DNA of 64,000 nucleotides, taken from positions 744,001 to 808,000 of the forward strand of contig CAWIVZ010000008.1 of assembly GCA_963839645.1 (NCBI GenBank). The letters are read 5' to 3'. The translations under genes and the position numbers were made by a program. The notes under the pieces were generated by a model. It saw only the letters and a program-made list of their open reading frames with translations. It made no database searches and was not told the DNA's origin. Below are positions 37,192 to 46,737 of this stretch, in pieces. The DNA comes from PALSA-911 sp963839645 (GTDB taxonomy: Bacteria; Pseudomonadota; Alphaproteobacteria; Acetobacterales; Acetobacteraceae). Numbering within the stretch: position 1 is the first letter of the stretch; each line of letters starts with the position of its first letter.

Positions 37192-37687
37192 TCTAGTCCC
37201 GTCGCGCTTTCCTGTTGACGGACCGATGGATAATCCAGGCCTGGAACGCGGCGTTCATGCACCGCCAACCATTTACCAGGCGTTTCTCCCCAGGGTGTTT
37301 CTCCCCAGGGCGATTTTCCAGGGGCGTCACCCCGAGAAGAGTTCCTTGGCCAGATTTCAATCCATCGTCGCTGTTACCGGCGAAAGCCTAACCTGCCGGC
37401 TATCCCTCGCATAGAGCAAGTGCCGATTCGGCCAGGCAATCCGGAAACCACCGTCCTGCGGCGGTTCCTGCCATAAAGCTAGGTTACCCTCGCTTTGTCG
37501 GACTGCCAAACGAAATCTTCCAACCAGCGCCGCAGCCACGGTCCGCCGGAGCGGGTTGTACTTTCCCTGTGGTGGCAGGATCACTACGTATACGGCACGG
37601 ACGGGCCGCCAGGTCCCATCCCCAACCGAACCCCTGAAAACCCCGCAAACCCTAAAACCTTGGGCGTCGAAACCGGAGCGGCTGATC
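37192..37687. other. Gap of about 500 bases, no gene; tandem repeat
   Basis: No credible gene on either strand. It holds a 15-base tandem duplication, GTTTCTCCCCAGGGT / GTTTCTCCCCAGGGC (37282-37311). GGAG at 37675-37678 serves the next gene. The promoters of the DUF4167 gene (minus) and the exporter operon (plus) must lie here. Confidence 0.45.
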
Positions 37688-38830
37688 GTGTATGGCGTGG
37701 CGCTGAAGATGCTGTTCGGGGACCGGGTCAAGTATCTTGGCCTGGTCTTCGGCGTCGCCTTCGCCACGCTGCTGATCATGCAGCAGGGCGGGCTGTTCGT
37801 CGGCCTGCTGGAACGCACCGCCAGCGTGATCAACGACGCCCAGGAAGCGAATATCTGGGTGATGGACCCGCAGGCCAAATACATCGACACGGTCCGCGCC
37901 ATGCGCGACACAGAGCTGGCCCGCGTGCGCGGCATACCCGGCGTAGCCTGGGCCGTGCCGCTGTCCAAAGCCACCGCCGCGATCAAGACGCTGGACGGGC
38001 GGATCGACAACGCGGCGGTGATCGGCATCGACGACGCGACGCTGATCGGCGCGCCACACCGTTTCCGGATCGGCTCGGTCGAGGATCTGCGCGGCCCGGA
38101 CGCGATCGCTATCGACCCGGCGGGGTTCAAGCGCCTGTGGCCGGGCGAGCCGATCCTGCCGGGCAAGGAGTTGGAACTGAACGACCACCGCGCCGTGGTG
38201 CGCGCGATCGTGGAGGCCTCGCCCGCCTTCACCGCGCCGATCGTGATCTACGCCCGCTACAGCCTGGCCACCAATTTCGTGCCGCAGGGACGCGACCGGC
38301 TGTCCTTCGTGCTGGCCCGCAGCCTGCCGGGCCAGAACCCGGACGCGGTGGCGCGGGAGATCGCCGCCCGCACCGGCCTTGGCGCGCTGTCGTCCAACGC
38401 CTTCGCCTGGAAGACGATCCGCTACTACCTCGCCAATACCGGCATACCCATCAATTTCGGCATCGTGATCCTGCTCGGCGTCATCGTCGGGGTGGCGATC
38501 GTCGGGCTGACCTTCTTCATGTTCGTCTCCGACAACATCCGCCAATACGCGGCGCTGAAGGCCATGGGCGCCACCGGAGGCACCCTGGCGCGGATGGTGC
38601 TGCTGCAGGCGGCGGTGGTGGGCGGGATCGGCTTCGCCTTCGGCACCGCCTTCGCCGCGTCGTTCTTCCAGTTCGCCACGCGCCCGGACAGCGAGTTGCG
38701 CGGCATGAACCTGCCCTGGTGGATCGTCGGCGTCGTGGCGGTGCTGATGGTGCTGGTATTGCTCGGCGCCACCTTCGCGAGCCTGCGCCGGGTGATGGTG
38801 ATCGATCCCGCGATCGTGTTTCGGGGCTGA
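37688..38830 (+). CDS. ABC exporter permease, DevC/MacB-like
   Basis: A 380-residue permease with one N-terminal helix, a large periplasmic domain (about 45-255) and three C-terminal helices with GIVILLGVIVGVAIVGLTFF and LKAMGATGGTLARMVLLQA. This is the FtsX-like DevC layout. GTG 37688 is chosen because GGAG lies nine bases upstream; frames reaching further have no helix or likeness. First gene of an operon with an ATPase and a membrane-fusion protein, so a tripartite exporter is implied. The cargo (lipid, peptide or drug) is unknown. Confidence 0.88.
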   Translation: MYGVALKMLFGDRVKYLGLVFGVAFATLLIMQQGGLFVGLLERTASVINDAQEANIWVMDPQAKYIDTVRAMRDTELARVRGIPGVAWAVPLSKATAAIKTLDGRIDNAAVIGIDDATLIGAPHRFRIGSVEDLRGPDAIAIDPAGFKRLWPGEPILPGKELELNDHRAVVRAIVEASPAFTAPIVIYARYSLATNFVPQGRDRLSFVLARSLPGQNPDAVAREIAARTGLGALSSNAFAWKTIRYYLANTGIPINFGIVILLGVIVGVAIVGLTFFMFVSDNIRQYAALKAMGATGGTLARMVLLQAAVVGGIGFAFGTAFAASFFQFATRPDSELRGMNLPWWIVGVVAVLMVLVLLGATFASLRRVMVIDPAIVFRG

Positions 38831-38832
38831 GC

Positions 38833-39549
38833 ATGGCGGGAAGCGAACCGGCCGCCGTGACGCTGCGGGGCGTGACCAAGACCTACGGCGAGGGCGAGAC
38901 GCTGACACTGGCGCTGCGCGGCGTGGACCTCGACGTGCATTCCGGCGAGATCACCTTCCTGGTCGGCCCGTCCGGCTGCGGCAAGACCACCGTGATCACC
39001 GCGATCGCCGGCATGCTCACCCCGGACGACGGCCAGATCACGGTTTTCGGCCACGACATTCGTGCCATGTCGCAGCACGATCTGACCCGGTTTCGCGGCC
39101 AGACGACCGGTTTCATCTTTCAGCAGTTCAACCTGCTGCCGGCGCTGACCGCGGCGGAGAACGCCTCCGTGCCGCTGCTGATCGCCGGCCGGCCGGCCGC
39201 CGAAGCCACCAGGGCGGCCGCGATGCTGCTGGAGCATCTGGATCTCGGCCCGCACATCAACAAATTGCCGTCGCAACTATCCGGCGGGCAGCAGCAGCGG
39301 GTGGCGATCGCCCGTGCACTGGTGCACCAGCCGCGGCTGGTGCTGTGCGACGAGCCCACCGCATCGTTGGACGCCGAGGCCGGGCTGGGGGTGATCCGGC
39401 TGCTGCGGGAAGTGGCGCTGGCGCCGGACCGGGCGGTGATCGTGGTGACCCATGACGACCGGATTTTCCCCTACGCCGACCGCATCGCCCACATGGCGGA
39501 CGGACGGATCCTGGGCGTGGATGCCAATATCGCGAAAGAAGTTTCATGA
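38833..39549 (+). CDS. ABC exporter ATPase, DevA/LolD-like
   Basis: A 238-residue ATPase with Walker A GPSGCGKTT, Q-loop FQQFNLLPAL, signature LSGGQQQR, Walker B LVLCDEPTASLD and His in VVTHDDR. It belongs to the MacB/LolD/DevA group that works by conformational coupling rather than direct substrate transport. It begins two bases after the permease stop and overlaps the fusion-protein start by four bases. Confidence 0.94.
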   Translation: MAGSEPAAVTLRGVTKTYGEGETLTLALRGVDLDVHSGEITFLVGPSGCGKTTVITAIAGMLTPDDGQITVFGHDIRAMSQHDLTRFRGQTTGFIFQQFNLLPALTAAENASVPLLIAGRPAAEATRAAAMLLEHLDLGPHINKLPSQLSGGQQQRVAIARALVHQPRLVLCDEPTASLDAEAGLGVIRLLREVALAPDRAVIVVTHDDRIFPYADRIAHMADGRILGVDANIAKEVS

Positions 39550-40680
39550 GTGCAAGATCCAGGTTCCTGAGCATCGGCCTGCCGATCCTCGCCGTGCTGG
39601 CGCTGGGGGCCGCCTTCGTCTCGATCAGCCAGAAGACGCCGAAGACCGACCGCGTGGAACCGCGCGAAACCCCGGCCACCCGGCCCGCCGCGGCGAAGGG
39701 CGAGATCATCGGCGCCGTCGGGCTGGTGGAAACCCCCGGCCAGCAGATCGCCGTCGGCAGCCATGTCTCCGGCGTGGTCGCCGAGGTACCGGTGAAACCC
39801 GGATCGGTCGTGCGAAAGGGCGATCCGCTGTTCGTGCTCGACGGCCGCGCCAACGCCGCGGAGATCGAGGCGCGGCGCCAGGACCTGGCGCAGGCCGAAG
39901 CCAGGCTGGCGGATCTGCAAGCCTCCATCCCCGGCATCGCCGCGCAAAAGGATGCGGCTATGGCCGCGGTGCAGGGGGCGGAGGCCGATCTCGCCGACGC
40001 GCAGGATCTGGAGCGCATGGGCAACCGCCTGGCCGGCACGCCGGCGATCGCCGAGCGCGAGCTCATCCACCGACGGTTCGCCGCGCGAGATGGCCGCCTC
40101 TCGGCTGGCGGAGGCCCAGGCCAGGCTGACGCAAAGCATCGCCGAACTGGCCCGCTACCGGACGAACGGCGCCAATGCCGGGCAGGAAGGTCCGGCGATC
40201 CTGACCGCCCGCAGCACCGTGGAACAGGCGCGCGCCGCGCTGGACAGGGCCGAGACGGACAAGCAGTTGCTCACCGCCGAGGCGCCGATGGATGGCACGG
40301 TATTGCAGGTGAACATCCGCCCCGGCGAGTTCGCCCAGGCCGGCATGATGACCACGCCTCTGGTGGTGATGGGCGCGCTGTCGCCGCTGAACGTGCGCAT
40401 CGACATCGACGAGGCCGACATTCCCCGGCTGCGGCCCGGCGCGCGCGCCTGGGCCTCGCCGCGCGGCAGCGGCGAGGTGAAGATCCCGCTGCAGTTCGTG
40501 CGCATCGAGCCGCTGGTGACGCCGAAGAAATCGCTGACCGGCGCGGGCGCGGAACGCGTGGACACTCGCGTGCTGACGGTGATCTACAGCTTCAATCCCA
40601 AGGACCTGCCCAAAGACGCCGGCGAGATCTTTCCCGGCCAGCAAATGGACATCTTCATCGAGGCCGCGCCGCCCGCCTGA
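39546..40680 (+). CDS. Membrane-fusion protein, HlyD/DevB-like (frame broken)
   Basis: About 377 residues after removing one extra base near 40075-40090. An N-terminal anchor (LPILAVLALGAAFVSI), a lipoyl half (GSHVSGVVAEVPVKPGSVV, KGDPLFVLD), a coiled-coil hairpin (about 115-210) and the second lipoyl/beta-barrel part (APMDGTVLQVNIRPGEFAQ) are present, but the last three lie one frame over from the first. It should join the exporter to an outer-membrane channel. The break falls in the hairpin and is net +1 like the others. Confidence 0.85.
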
Positions 40681-40684
40681 CGGT

Positions 40685-41522
40685 TCAGGTGCGATGGCGC
40701 AGGATCAGCGCGCGGGGGATGCCGGCCAGGTCATTGCGCAAGGCGGTCGCGAACCCGGCCGCTTCCGCCAGCGCCGCTACGTCGTGCGCCTGGCCGATGC
40801 CAAGCTCGATCACGGCCACGCCCCCCGATGCCAGCAGCGCCGGCAGGGCCGCGAGGATGCGGCGATAGGCGGCCAGGCCGTCCGCGCCGCCATCCAGCGC
40901 GCTGGCCGGCTCGTGTTCCGCCACCTCCGGCATCAGGCCTGGCAGGTCGCCCGTGGGGATATACGGCGGATTGGACAGCACGAGGTCGAAGCTCCCCGCC
41001 AGCGGCGCGGCCCAGTCGGCGACCAGGAAGGCGGCCCGGTCCGCGAAGCCGAGCGAAGCGGCGTTGCGCGCGGCCAGCAGCGCGGCGCCCGGGACCCGAT
41101 CGACGCCGACGCCGAATGCGCCCGGAAACTCCTGCAAGGCGGCAATCAGCAGACAACCGGTGCCGGTGCCGAGGTCCAGCACGCGGTGCACGGCGGCCCG
41201 GTCCGGAAACGCCTCGAGCGCCGCCTCGATCAGGGTCTCGGAATTGCCGCGCGGTATCAGCGTGTCGGGCGAGACCGCGAATTCCAGGCTCCAGAATTCG
41301 CGCTTGCCCAGGATCAGCGCCAGCGGCTCATGCGCGGCGCGGCGGGCGATCAGCGCATCGTAGCCGGGGGCTTCGACGGTCAGATCGCGGTCGCGCAGGA
41401 TGGTTGCAGATCGGAACGCCGAGCGCGTGGGCGAGCAGCAGGCGAGCTTCCAGGCGGGGGTTGTCGATGCCGGCGGCGCGCAGGGCGGCGGCGGCGCGGT
41501 GGAGGAGGGTTAGCAAGGCCAA
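40685..41522 (-). CDS. prmC: Release factor glutamine methyltransferase PrmC (frame broken)
   Basis: About 278 residues after removing one extra base near 41400. It methylates the GGQ Gln of release factors. The N-domain starts LLHRAAAALRAAGIDNPRLE; past the break come AHEPLALILGKREFW, the SAM motif VLDLGTGTG and the catalytic NPPY. No ATG is available. TTG 41522 or 41516 is the first possible start and lies at the edge of the palindromic repeat, so the native start may have been replaced. Downstream of prfA as usual. Confidence 0.88.
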
Positions 41523-41712
41523 GGGGCTCTGCCCCCTGGACCCCCGCCAGGAGGCTGGGCCCCCTGGACCCCCATTATTTGGTGCGAGATCAGGATGGGA
41601 GCGACGAGGACGATGTCCTCGTCACTCCCCAGCCTGATCCCGCACCAGGTAGCGGGTTCCAAGGGCCTACCGGCCCTTGGCGGGGGTCCAGGGGGCGGAG
41701 CCCCTGGCCTTG
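41517..41712. repeat. Large palindromic intergenic repeat, copy C
   Basis: Outer arms of about 34 bases pair: 41519-41553 (containing GGGGCTCTGCCCCCTGGACC) with 41677-41711. The inner arms GGTGCG..GATCAGG and CCTGATC..CGCACC (about 41581-41595 and 41629-41648) also pair, and the centre is GACGAGGAC-GAT-GTCCTCGTC (41605-41625). The composition matches copies A and B. It fills the gap between prfA and prmC. Confidence 0.85.
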
Positions 41713-41719
41713 CTTCCCT

Positions 41720-42776
41720 TCACTCGTCCGCCGCCAGCCGCGCCGCCTGGTCCTCGGCGGTAAGCTTGTCGATGAACTCGTCCAGATCGCCCTGCATGAC
41801 CTTGTCGATCTTGTACAGCGTCAGGTTGATCCGATGGTCCGACACCCGCCCCTGCGGGAAATTATAGGTGCGGATACGCTCGGACCGGTCCCCGGTGCCC
41901 ACCTGGGATTTGCGGTCGGCGGAGCGGGTGGCATGCAGGCTGGCGCGTTGCTGTTCGTACATCCGGGCGCGCAGGATCTTCATCGCCTTGGCGCGGTTCT
42001 TATGCTGGCTGCGTTCTTCCTGCATCGCCACCACGATGCCCGTGGGGATATGCGTGATGCGCACCGCGCTTTCGGTCTTGTTCACATGCTGGCCACCGGC
42101 GCCGGAGGCGCGATAGACGTCGATGCGCAGGTCGCCCTCGTCGATCTGCACGTCCACTTCCTCGGCCTCGGGCAGCACCGCCACGGTGACGGTGGAGGTA
42201 TGGATGCGGCCCTGGCTTTCAGTGGCCGGCACGCGCTGGACGCGGTGCACACCGGATTCGTATTTCAACCGGGCGAACACGTTGCGGCCGGTGATTTCGG
42301 CAATGCCTTCCTTCAGGCTGCCGAGCCCGGTTTCCTCGAATTCCAGCACCTCGAACTTCCAGCCGCGGCTGTCGGCGTATTTCTGGTACATCGCGAACAG
42401 TTCGGCGGCGAACAGCCCGGCCTCGTCCCCGCCGGCGGCGGGGCGGATTTCCAGAATGGCGGAACGCGCGTCGGCCTCGTCCTTCGGCAACAGGGAAACG
42501 CGGATTTCGTGCTCCAGCGCCGGGATCTTCTCCTTCAGTTCGAACAGCTCGGCTTCCGCCAGCTCCCGCATCGTCGGGATCGGCGAGCAGCGTCTCCGCT
42601 TCCTGGCGCGCCTGCTCGGCGGCGCGCAAATCGCCGATGCGCGACACCACCGGCTCGATATCCGACAGCTCGCGCGAGGCCTTCACGTAGGCGTCGCCGG
42701 AAATGCCTTCGCCAAGCAGCGCGCGCAGTTCCTCGGCGCGGGCGGCGATACGGTCGAGTTTGGTCGCTAAGTTCAT
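41720..42776 (-). CDS. prfA: Peptide chain release factor 1 (frame broken)
   Basis: About 351 residues after removing one base of a GGG run at 42576-42578. N-domain MNLATKLDRIAARAEELRAL, then past the break MRELAEAELFELKEKIPALE, the GGQ motif in SGAGGQHVNKTESA, and RIRTYNFPQGRVSDHRI. RF1 reads UAG and UAA. As the gene is essential, the break is almost certainly not biological. It lies ten bases after hisS. Confidence 0.95.
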
Positions 42777-42785
42777 AGGCTCAGT

Positions 42786-44036
42786 TTATCGCAGCCGGTC
42801 CGCGCTTAGATAGGCCGCGATCTCCGCCAGCTTCACAGCTTCCTGGCTGCCGGTTGCCAGGTCCTTCACCTGGGCGACACCGCGCGCCAGATCGTCCTCG
42901 CCCAGGATCACCGCGGCACGTGCGCCGATGCGATTGGCGCGTTCCAGCCGGCGCTTGAGGTTGCCGCGATAGGCCATTTCGGCCCGCTGGCCGGCATGAC
43001 GCAGCGATTGCAGCACATCCAGCGCCGGGCCTTCGGCGGCATCCCCGACCGGGATGACCGCGACGGCAGCGGCGATCGCGGGCGGCGCGTCGAGCAGCAT
43101 GCCGAGCCGCTCGATCCCCGCGGCCCAGCCGACGGCGGGGGTCTGCGGCCCTCCCATCTCCGCCACCAGGCCGTTATAGCGCCCGCCGGCCATCACCGTG
43201 CCCTGCGAGCCGAGCTTGCCGGTGACGAACTCGAAGGCGGTATGGCCGTAATAGTCGAGGCCGCGAACGATCTGCGGGTTTTCCACGAACGGCACGCCGA
43301 AGCGGGTGAGGTGCTGCTTCAAGGTGGCGTAGAACGCGCTGGCCGCCTCGCTCAGATGGGCGTGGATGGTCGGCGCGCCGGCCACGATCCGCTTGTCGCC
43401 CTCGTCCTTGGAATCAAGGATGCGCATCGGGTTGCGCTCCAGCCGGTCCAGGCTGTCCTTGGACAGCGACGAGCGGTGGACGATGAAATATTCCACCAGC
43501 GCGGCGCGGTAGGCGTCCCGGCTTTCGGTATCGCCGAGGGTGTTGATTTCCAGCATGGTATCCCCGGCGACGCCGAGCGCGGTGAGGATGTCCCAGCCGC
43601 AGGCGATCACCTCGGCATCGGCCAGCGGCTCGGCCGGGCCGATCAGTTCCAGTCCGATCTGGTGGAACTGCCGGTAGCGGCCCTTCTGCGGCCGCTCGTA
43701 GCGAAACATCGGCCCGGCGTAGAACACTTTCTGCGGCAGGGACTGGGTCAGGCCATTGGTGACCAAAGCGCGGCAGACGCCGGCGGTGCCTTCCGGGCGC
43801 AGCGTGATGCTGTCGCCGCCGCGGTCCTCGAAGGTGTACATCTCCTTCATCACCACGTCGGAGGTTTCGCCCAGGGTGCGGGAGAACACGCGCGTGTCCT
43901 CGAACACCGGCGTCGACCATTCGTCGAAACCATAGGACGCGGCGATGCGCCGCGCCGTCTCGATCACATGCTGGTGGCGCCGCTGATCCTCGCCGATGAG
44001 GTCACGCGTGCCGCGGACAGGTTGCAGGTCGGCCAA
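42786..44036 (-). CDS. hisS: Histidyl-tRNA synthetase
   Basis: A 416-residue class II synthetase, intact. Motif 1 region with WSTPVFEDTRVFSRTLGE, motif 2 with RYRQFHQIGLELIG, the HisA motifs LDYYGHTAFEFVTG and MAGGRYNGL, and motif 3 PAVGWAAGIERL. The C-terminal anticodon-binding domain covers about 325-416. Two bases separate it from ispG. Confidence 0.97.
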   Translation of the reverse strand: MADLQPVRGTRDLIGEDQRRHQHVIETARRIAASYGFDEWSTPVFEDTRVFSRTLGETSDVVMKEMYTFEDRGGDSITLRPEGTAGVCRALVTNGLTQSLPQKVFYAGPMFRYERPQKGRYRQFHQIGLELIGPAEPLADAEVIACGWDILTALGVAGDTMLEINTLGDTESRDAYRAALVEYFIVHRSSLSKDSLDRLERNPMRILDSKDEGDKRIVAGAPTIHAHLSEAASAFYATLKQHLTRFGVPFVENPQIVRGLDYYGHTAFEFVTGKLGSQGTVMAGGRYNGLVAEMGGPQTPAVGWAAGIERLGMLLDAPPAIAAAVAVIPVGDAAEGPALDVLQSLRHAGQRAEMAYRGNLKRRLERANRIGARAAVILGEDDLARGVAQVKDLATGSQEAVKLAEIAAYLSADRLR

Positions 44037-44037
44037 T

Positions 44038-45173
44038 TTATTCAGCGGCCTCCAACTCGGCTTTCTTCGCCAGTTCGGCCGCCTTCAGCTCCGCCGCCTT
44101 GGCTTCCACCAGGGCGACGATGTGGTCGACCATGCCGGTGTTCTCGATCGTGTGGTCGGTCTTGCCGGCGGCATAGACCATGTGCCGGCCGTTGCCGCCG
44201 CCGGTGATGCCGATATCGGTCATCAGCGCCTCACCGGGCCCGTTCACCACGCAGCCGATGATGGACAGCGTCAGCGGCGTCTCGATATGCGCCAGGCGGT
44301 CCTCCAGGGTCTGCACCGTCTGGATCACGTTGAAGCCCTGCCTGCGCACAGGACGGGCAGGAGATCACCTTCACCCCGCGATGGCGGATGCCGAGGCCCT
44401 TCAGGATGTCCCAGCCAACGCGCACTTCCTCCTCGGGTTCATCGGATAGGGACACCCGCAGCGTGTCGCCGATGCCGGCCCAGAGCAGTGAGCCGAGACC
44501 GATGGAGGATTTCACCGTGCCCATGCGCCGCCCGCCGGCCTCGGTGACGCCGATATGCAGCGGGTGGTCGCAAACCTCGGCCAGTTGCTGATAGGCGGCG
44601 ACGGCGAGGAACACGTCGGACGCCTTCACGCTGATCTTGAACTCGTGGAAATCGTGGTCCTGCAGGATCTTGGCGTGCTCGAGCGCCGATTTCCACCAGG
44701 GCCTCGGGGTTCGGCTCGCCGTATTTCTCCAGCAGGTGCTTCTCCAGCGACCCGGCATTGACGCCGATGCGCATGGAGCAGCCATGGTCACGCGCGGCCT
44801 GGATCACTTCGCGCACCCGCTCGGCGCTGCCGATGTTGCCGGGGTTGATGCGCAGGCAGGCCGCGCCCGACTGCGCCGCCTCGATGGCGCGGCGGTAGTG
44901 GAAGTGGATGTCGGCGACGATCGGCACGTCCACCTGGCGCACGATGTCCTTCAGCGCCAGCGCGCTTTCCTGGTCCGGGCAGGACACGCGGACGATGTCC
45001 ACCCCGGCCGCCTCCGCCCGCTTGATCTGCGCCACCGTTCCCGCGACGTCGGTGGTCAGGGTGTTGGTCATGGTCTGAACGGTGATCGGCGCGTCGCCGC
45101 CGACCGGCACCCGGCCGACATGGATCTGGCGCGACACGCGGCGGGTGATCTGCTGATAGGGGCGGTAGTTCAT
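44038..45173 (-). CDS. ispG: 4-hydroxy-3-methylbut-2-enyl diphosphate synthase IspG (two frame breaks)
   Basis: About 377 residues after removing two extra bases, near 44690-44692 and near 44341-44347. IspG is an iron-sulfur enzyme of the MEP isoprenoid pathway. The TIM-barrel part starts YRPYQQITRRVSRQIHVG and has RINPGNIGS. The 4Fe-4S domain shows ISCPSCAQ and IGCVVNGPGEA. Three frames carry one continuous family sequence. A long Ala/Glu/Lys tail ends the protein. Upstream is rodZ, as in many relatives. Confidence 0.95.
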
Positions 45174-45370
45174 GGTGTCGCTCTCCGGCTCATGCGATGC
45201 AGGCCGCGCCGGCATCGGGGGCGCTGGTGGTCGTTAAACGCTCAGACAATGGGAAACACGGAACGAATACAGCAGAGAATAGGGATCGGCAGGTCCGAGC
45301 GCCACCCGGCCGTATGGTTTTGCTGGGATCCCCGGTCCCGTCGAAAGTCAGGCTTCACCGAAAATCCGGG

Positions 45371-46435
45371 CTACCGGCTGCCAGGCGGGACATAGGCCGC
45401 GTCCGCACCCTCCGCCGGCTTCGGTTTCGGCTTCGGCTGTGTCAGGACCACCGGCGCCCCGAGCTTGCCGTCCTTGATCAGGTCCAGGTCCAGCGGCAGA
45501 TCGCGCCGCGTGATGCCCGCGCCGGACAGTGCGATCGCCTGTGTGCCGTCCAACATGATTTCCATGTTCCCGGCATTGCCGGTGTTCAGCAGCAGTCCCG
45601 GCTTGGGCGGAACGGCCCAGCTTTCCCCGGCCTTCAGCACCTTGCGCAGCAGGACCTGCCCCGTGCGGTCGCGCACCTGCAGCCAGACATCGCCGTGGGC
45701 CAGCAATGTCAGCCGGGACGCGTCTGGAGACGACGCCGAGGGGGTGACGGCGGGGGTGGGGGCGGCAGGCGGCATCGATGTCTGCACCACCGTCGGCGGC
45801 GGAACCGCGCCCGGCACCGGCGGCAGTGGGATCGCCGCGGCGGCGGAGGAGGGCGAGATCGACGATGGCGGTGCCGCTTCAACCGGCGGTACGGCGTCGC
45901 CGGCGACCACGGTGGGCGCGCTTGGAGCGGGTACCGACGGGGGCACGGCCTGCTCGGCAAGTGGCGCCAGATGGGCTGGGATCGCCGGCACTACCTCAGC
46001 GGGCAGACGGCCTTCGCCGGAAAGCCGGTACCAGCCGACATAGGCGCCGACCGCGAGCAGGGCACCGAGCAGAACCACCGCGCCGGTGGGCCAGCCGCGC
46101 TCCGGGGCCGGGACGGGGAAGGCCAGCCGGGTCTGTGCATTGCCCCCGGCGACCTCCACCTTGAACCGGCGCACCAATTCATCCGCGTCCAGACCCAGGG
46201 CCTTGCCATAGCTGCGCAGAAATCCGGCGGCGTAGGCCGGCGCCGGCAGCGCCTCGAACTGACCGCTCTCCAGCGCCGCGAGGTACTCCCGGCGGATCCG
46301 CAGCCCGTCGGCGCACTCCGCCAACCCCCAGCCCAGGCGTTCGCGCGCCGCGCGCAGATCGTCGCCAACGCGGGACGCGCCCGAAGCTTCCAGCGTTTCA
46401 AATCCTGTGCCCGACATCATCTTCCGGCCCTGCAT
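45371..46435 (-). CDS. RodZ-like helix-turn-helix membrane protein
   Basis: A 354-residue protein: N-terminal HTH_25 domain (about 20-95, VGDDLRAARERLGWGLAECA), one membrane helix (about 117-135, GAVVLLGALLAVGAYVGW), a long Pro/Ala-rich periplasmic linker and a C-terminal DUF4115 domain (LTLLAHGDVWLQVRDRTG). This is the RodZ layout, which anchors MreB for rod shape. ATG 46435, 46420 and 46417 are all possible starts. It lies upstream of ispG, the usual place. Confidence 0.88.
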   Translation of the reverse strand: MQGRKMMSGTGFETLEASGASRVGDDLRAARERLGWGLAECADGLRIRREYLAALESGQFEALPAPAYAAGFLRSYGKALGLDADELVRRFKVEVAGGNAQTRLAFPVPAPERGWPTGAVVLLGALLAVGAYVGWYRLSGEGRLPAEVVPAIPAHLAPLAEQAVPPSVPAPSAPTVVAGDAVPPVEAAPPSSISPSSAAAAIPLPPVPGAVPPPTVVQTSMPPAAPTPAVTPSASSPDASRLTLLAHGDVWLQVRDRTGQVLLRKVLKAGESWAVPPKPGLLLNTGNAGNMEIMLDGTQAIALSGAGITRRDLPLDLDLIKDGKLGAPVVLTQPKPKPKPAEGADAAYVPPGSR

Positions 46436-46737
46436 ATTCCGGCTCTGCTTATCCCAGCGACGCTTTTCAAACTCTGTTCATTCAAGACAGGGACATCCAA
46501 AGCCCGCACGTCCAAGCTTCAGGCTCCATCAAGATCCAGGGCGGCAAGACTGGCAACACCAGCCACGCATCCCTGATCCTGAACAGAGGGCGGGTTCTAT
46601 ACCAGGAGGGGCGTGGTTGCCAACGACCGCAGATTGCCCCGGCTCAATATTGCGGTCTATTCGGGAAGGTCGATGGCGGGAAATGAAACCGTATTGTCAT
46701 ACAAACAACGCCGCCCTCCGGCGCCGCCGGCATCGCG
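46436..46737. other. Gap between rodZ and ptsP
   Basis: About 302 bases with no credible gene. It should hold the rodZ promoter and the ptsP terminator; no clear hairpin with a T-run was seen. Confidence 0.35.

Noticed and set aside
37357..38232. 291-residue minus-strand frame in the exporter gap
   Set aside because: It overlaps the permease gene, has unlike codon use and no domain.
41517..41712. CRISPR-like array or structured RNA
   Set aside because: There are two inverted arms and no regular direct repeats with spacers; it matches the dispersed palindromic repeats elsewhere in the window.
41720..42776. Programmed +1 frameshifting in the release factor gene
   Set aside because: Programmed +1 shifting is known for prfB (RF2) at an in-frame UGA. 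This gene is prfA, the break is in a GGG run without that signal, and similar breaks occur in unrelated genes.
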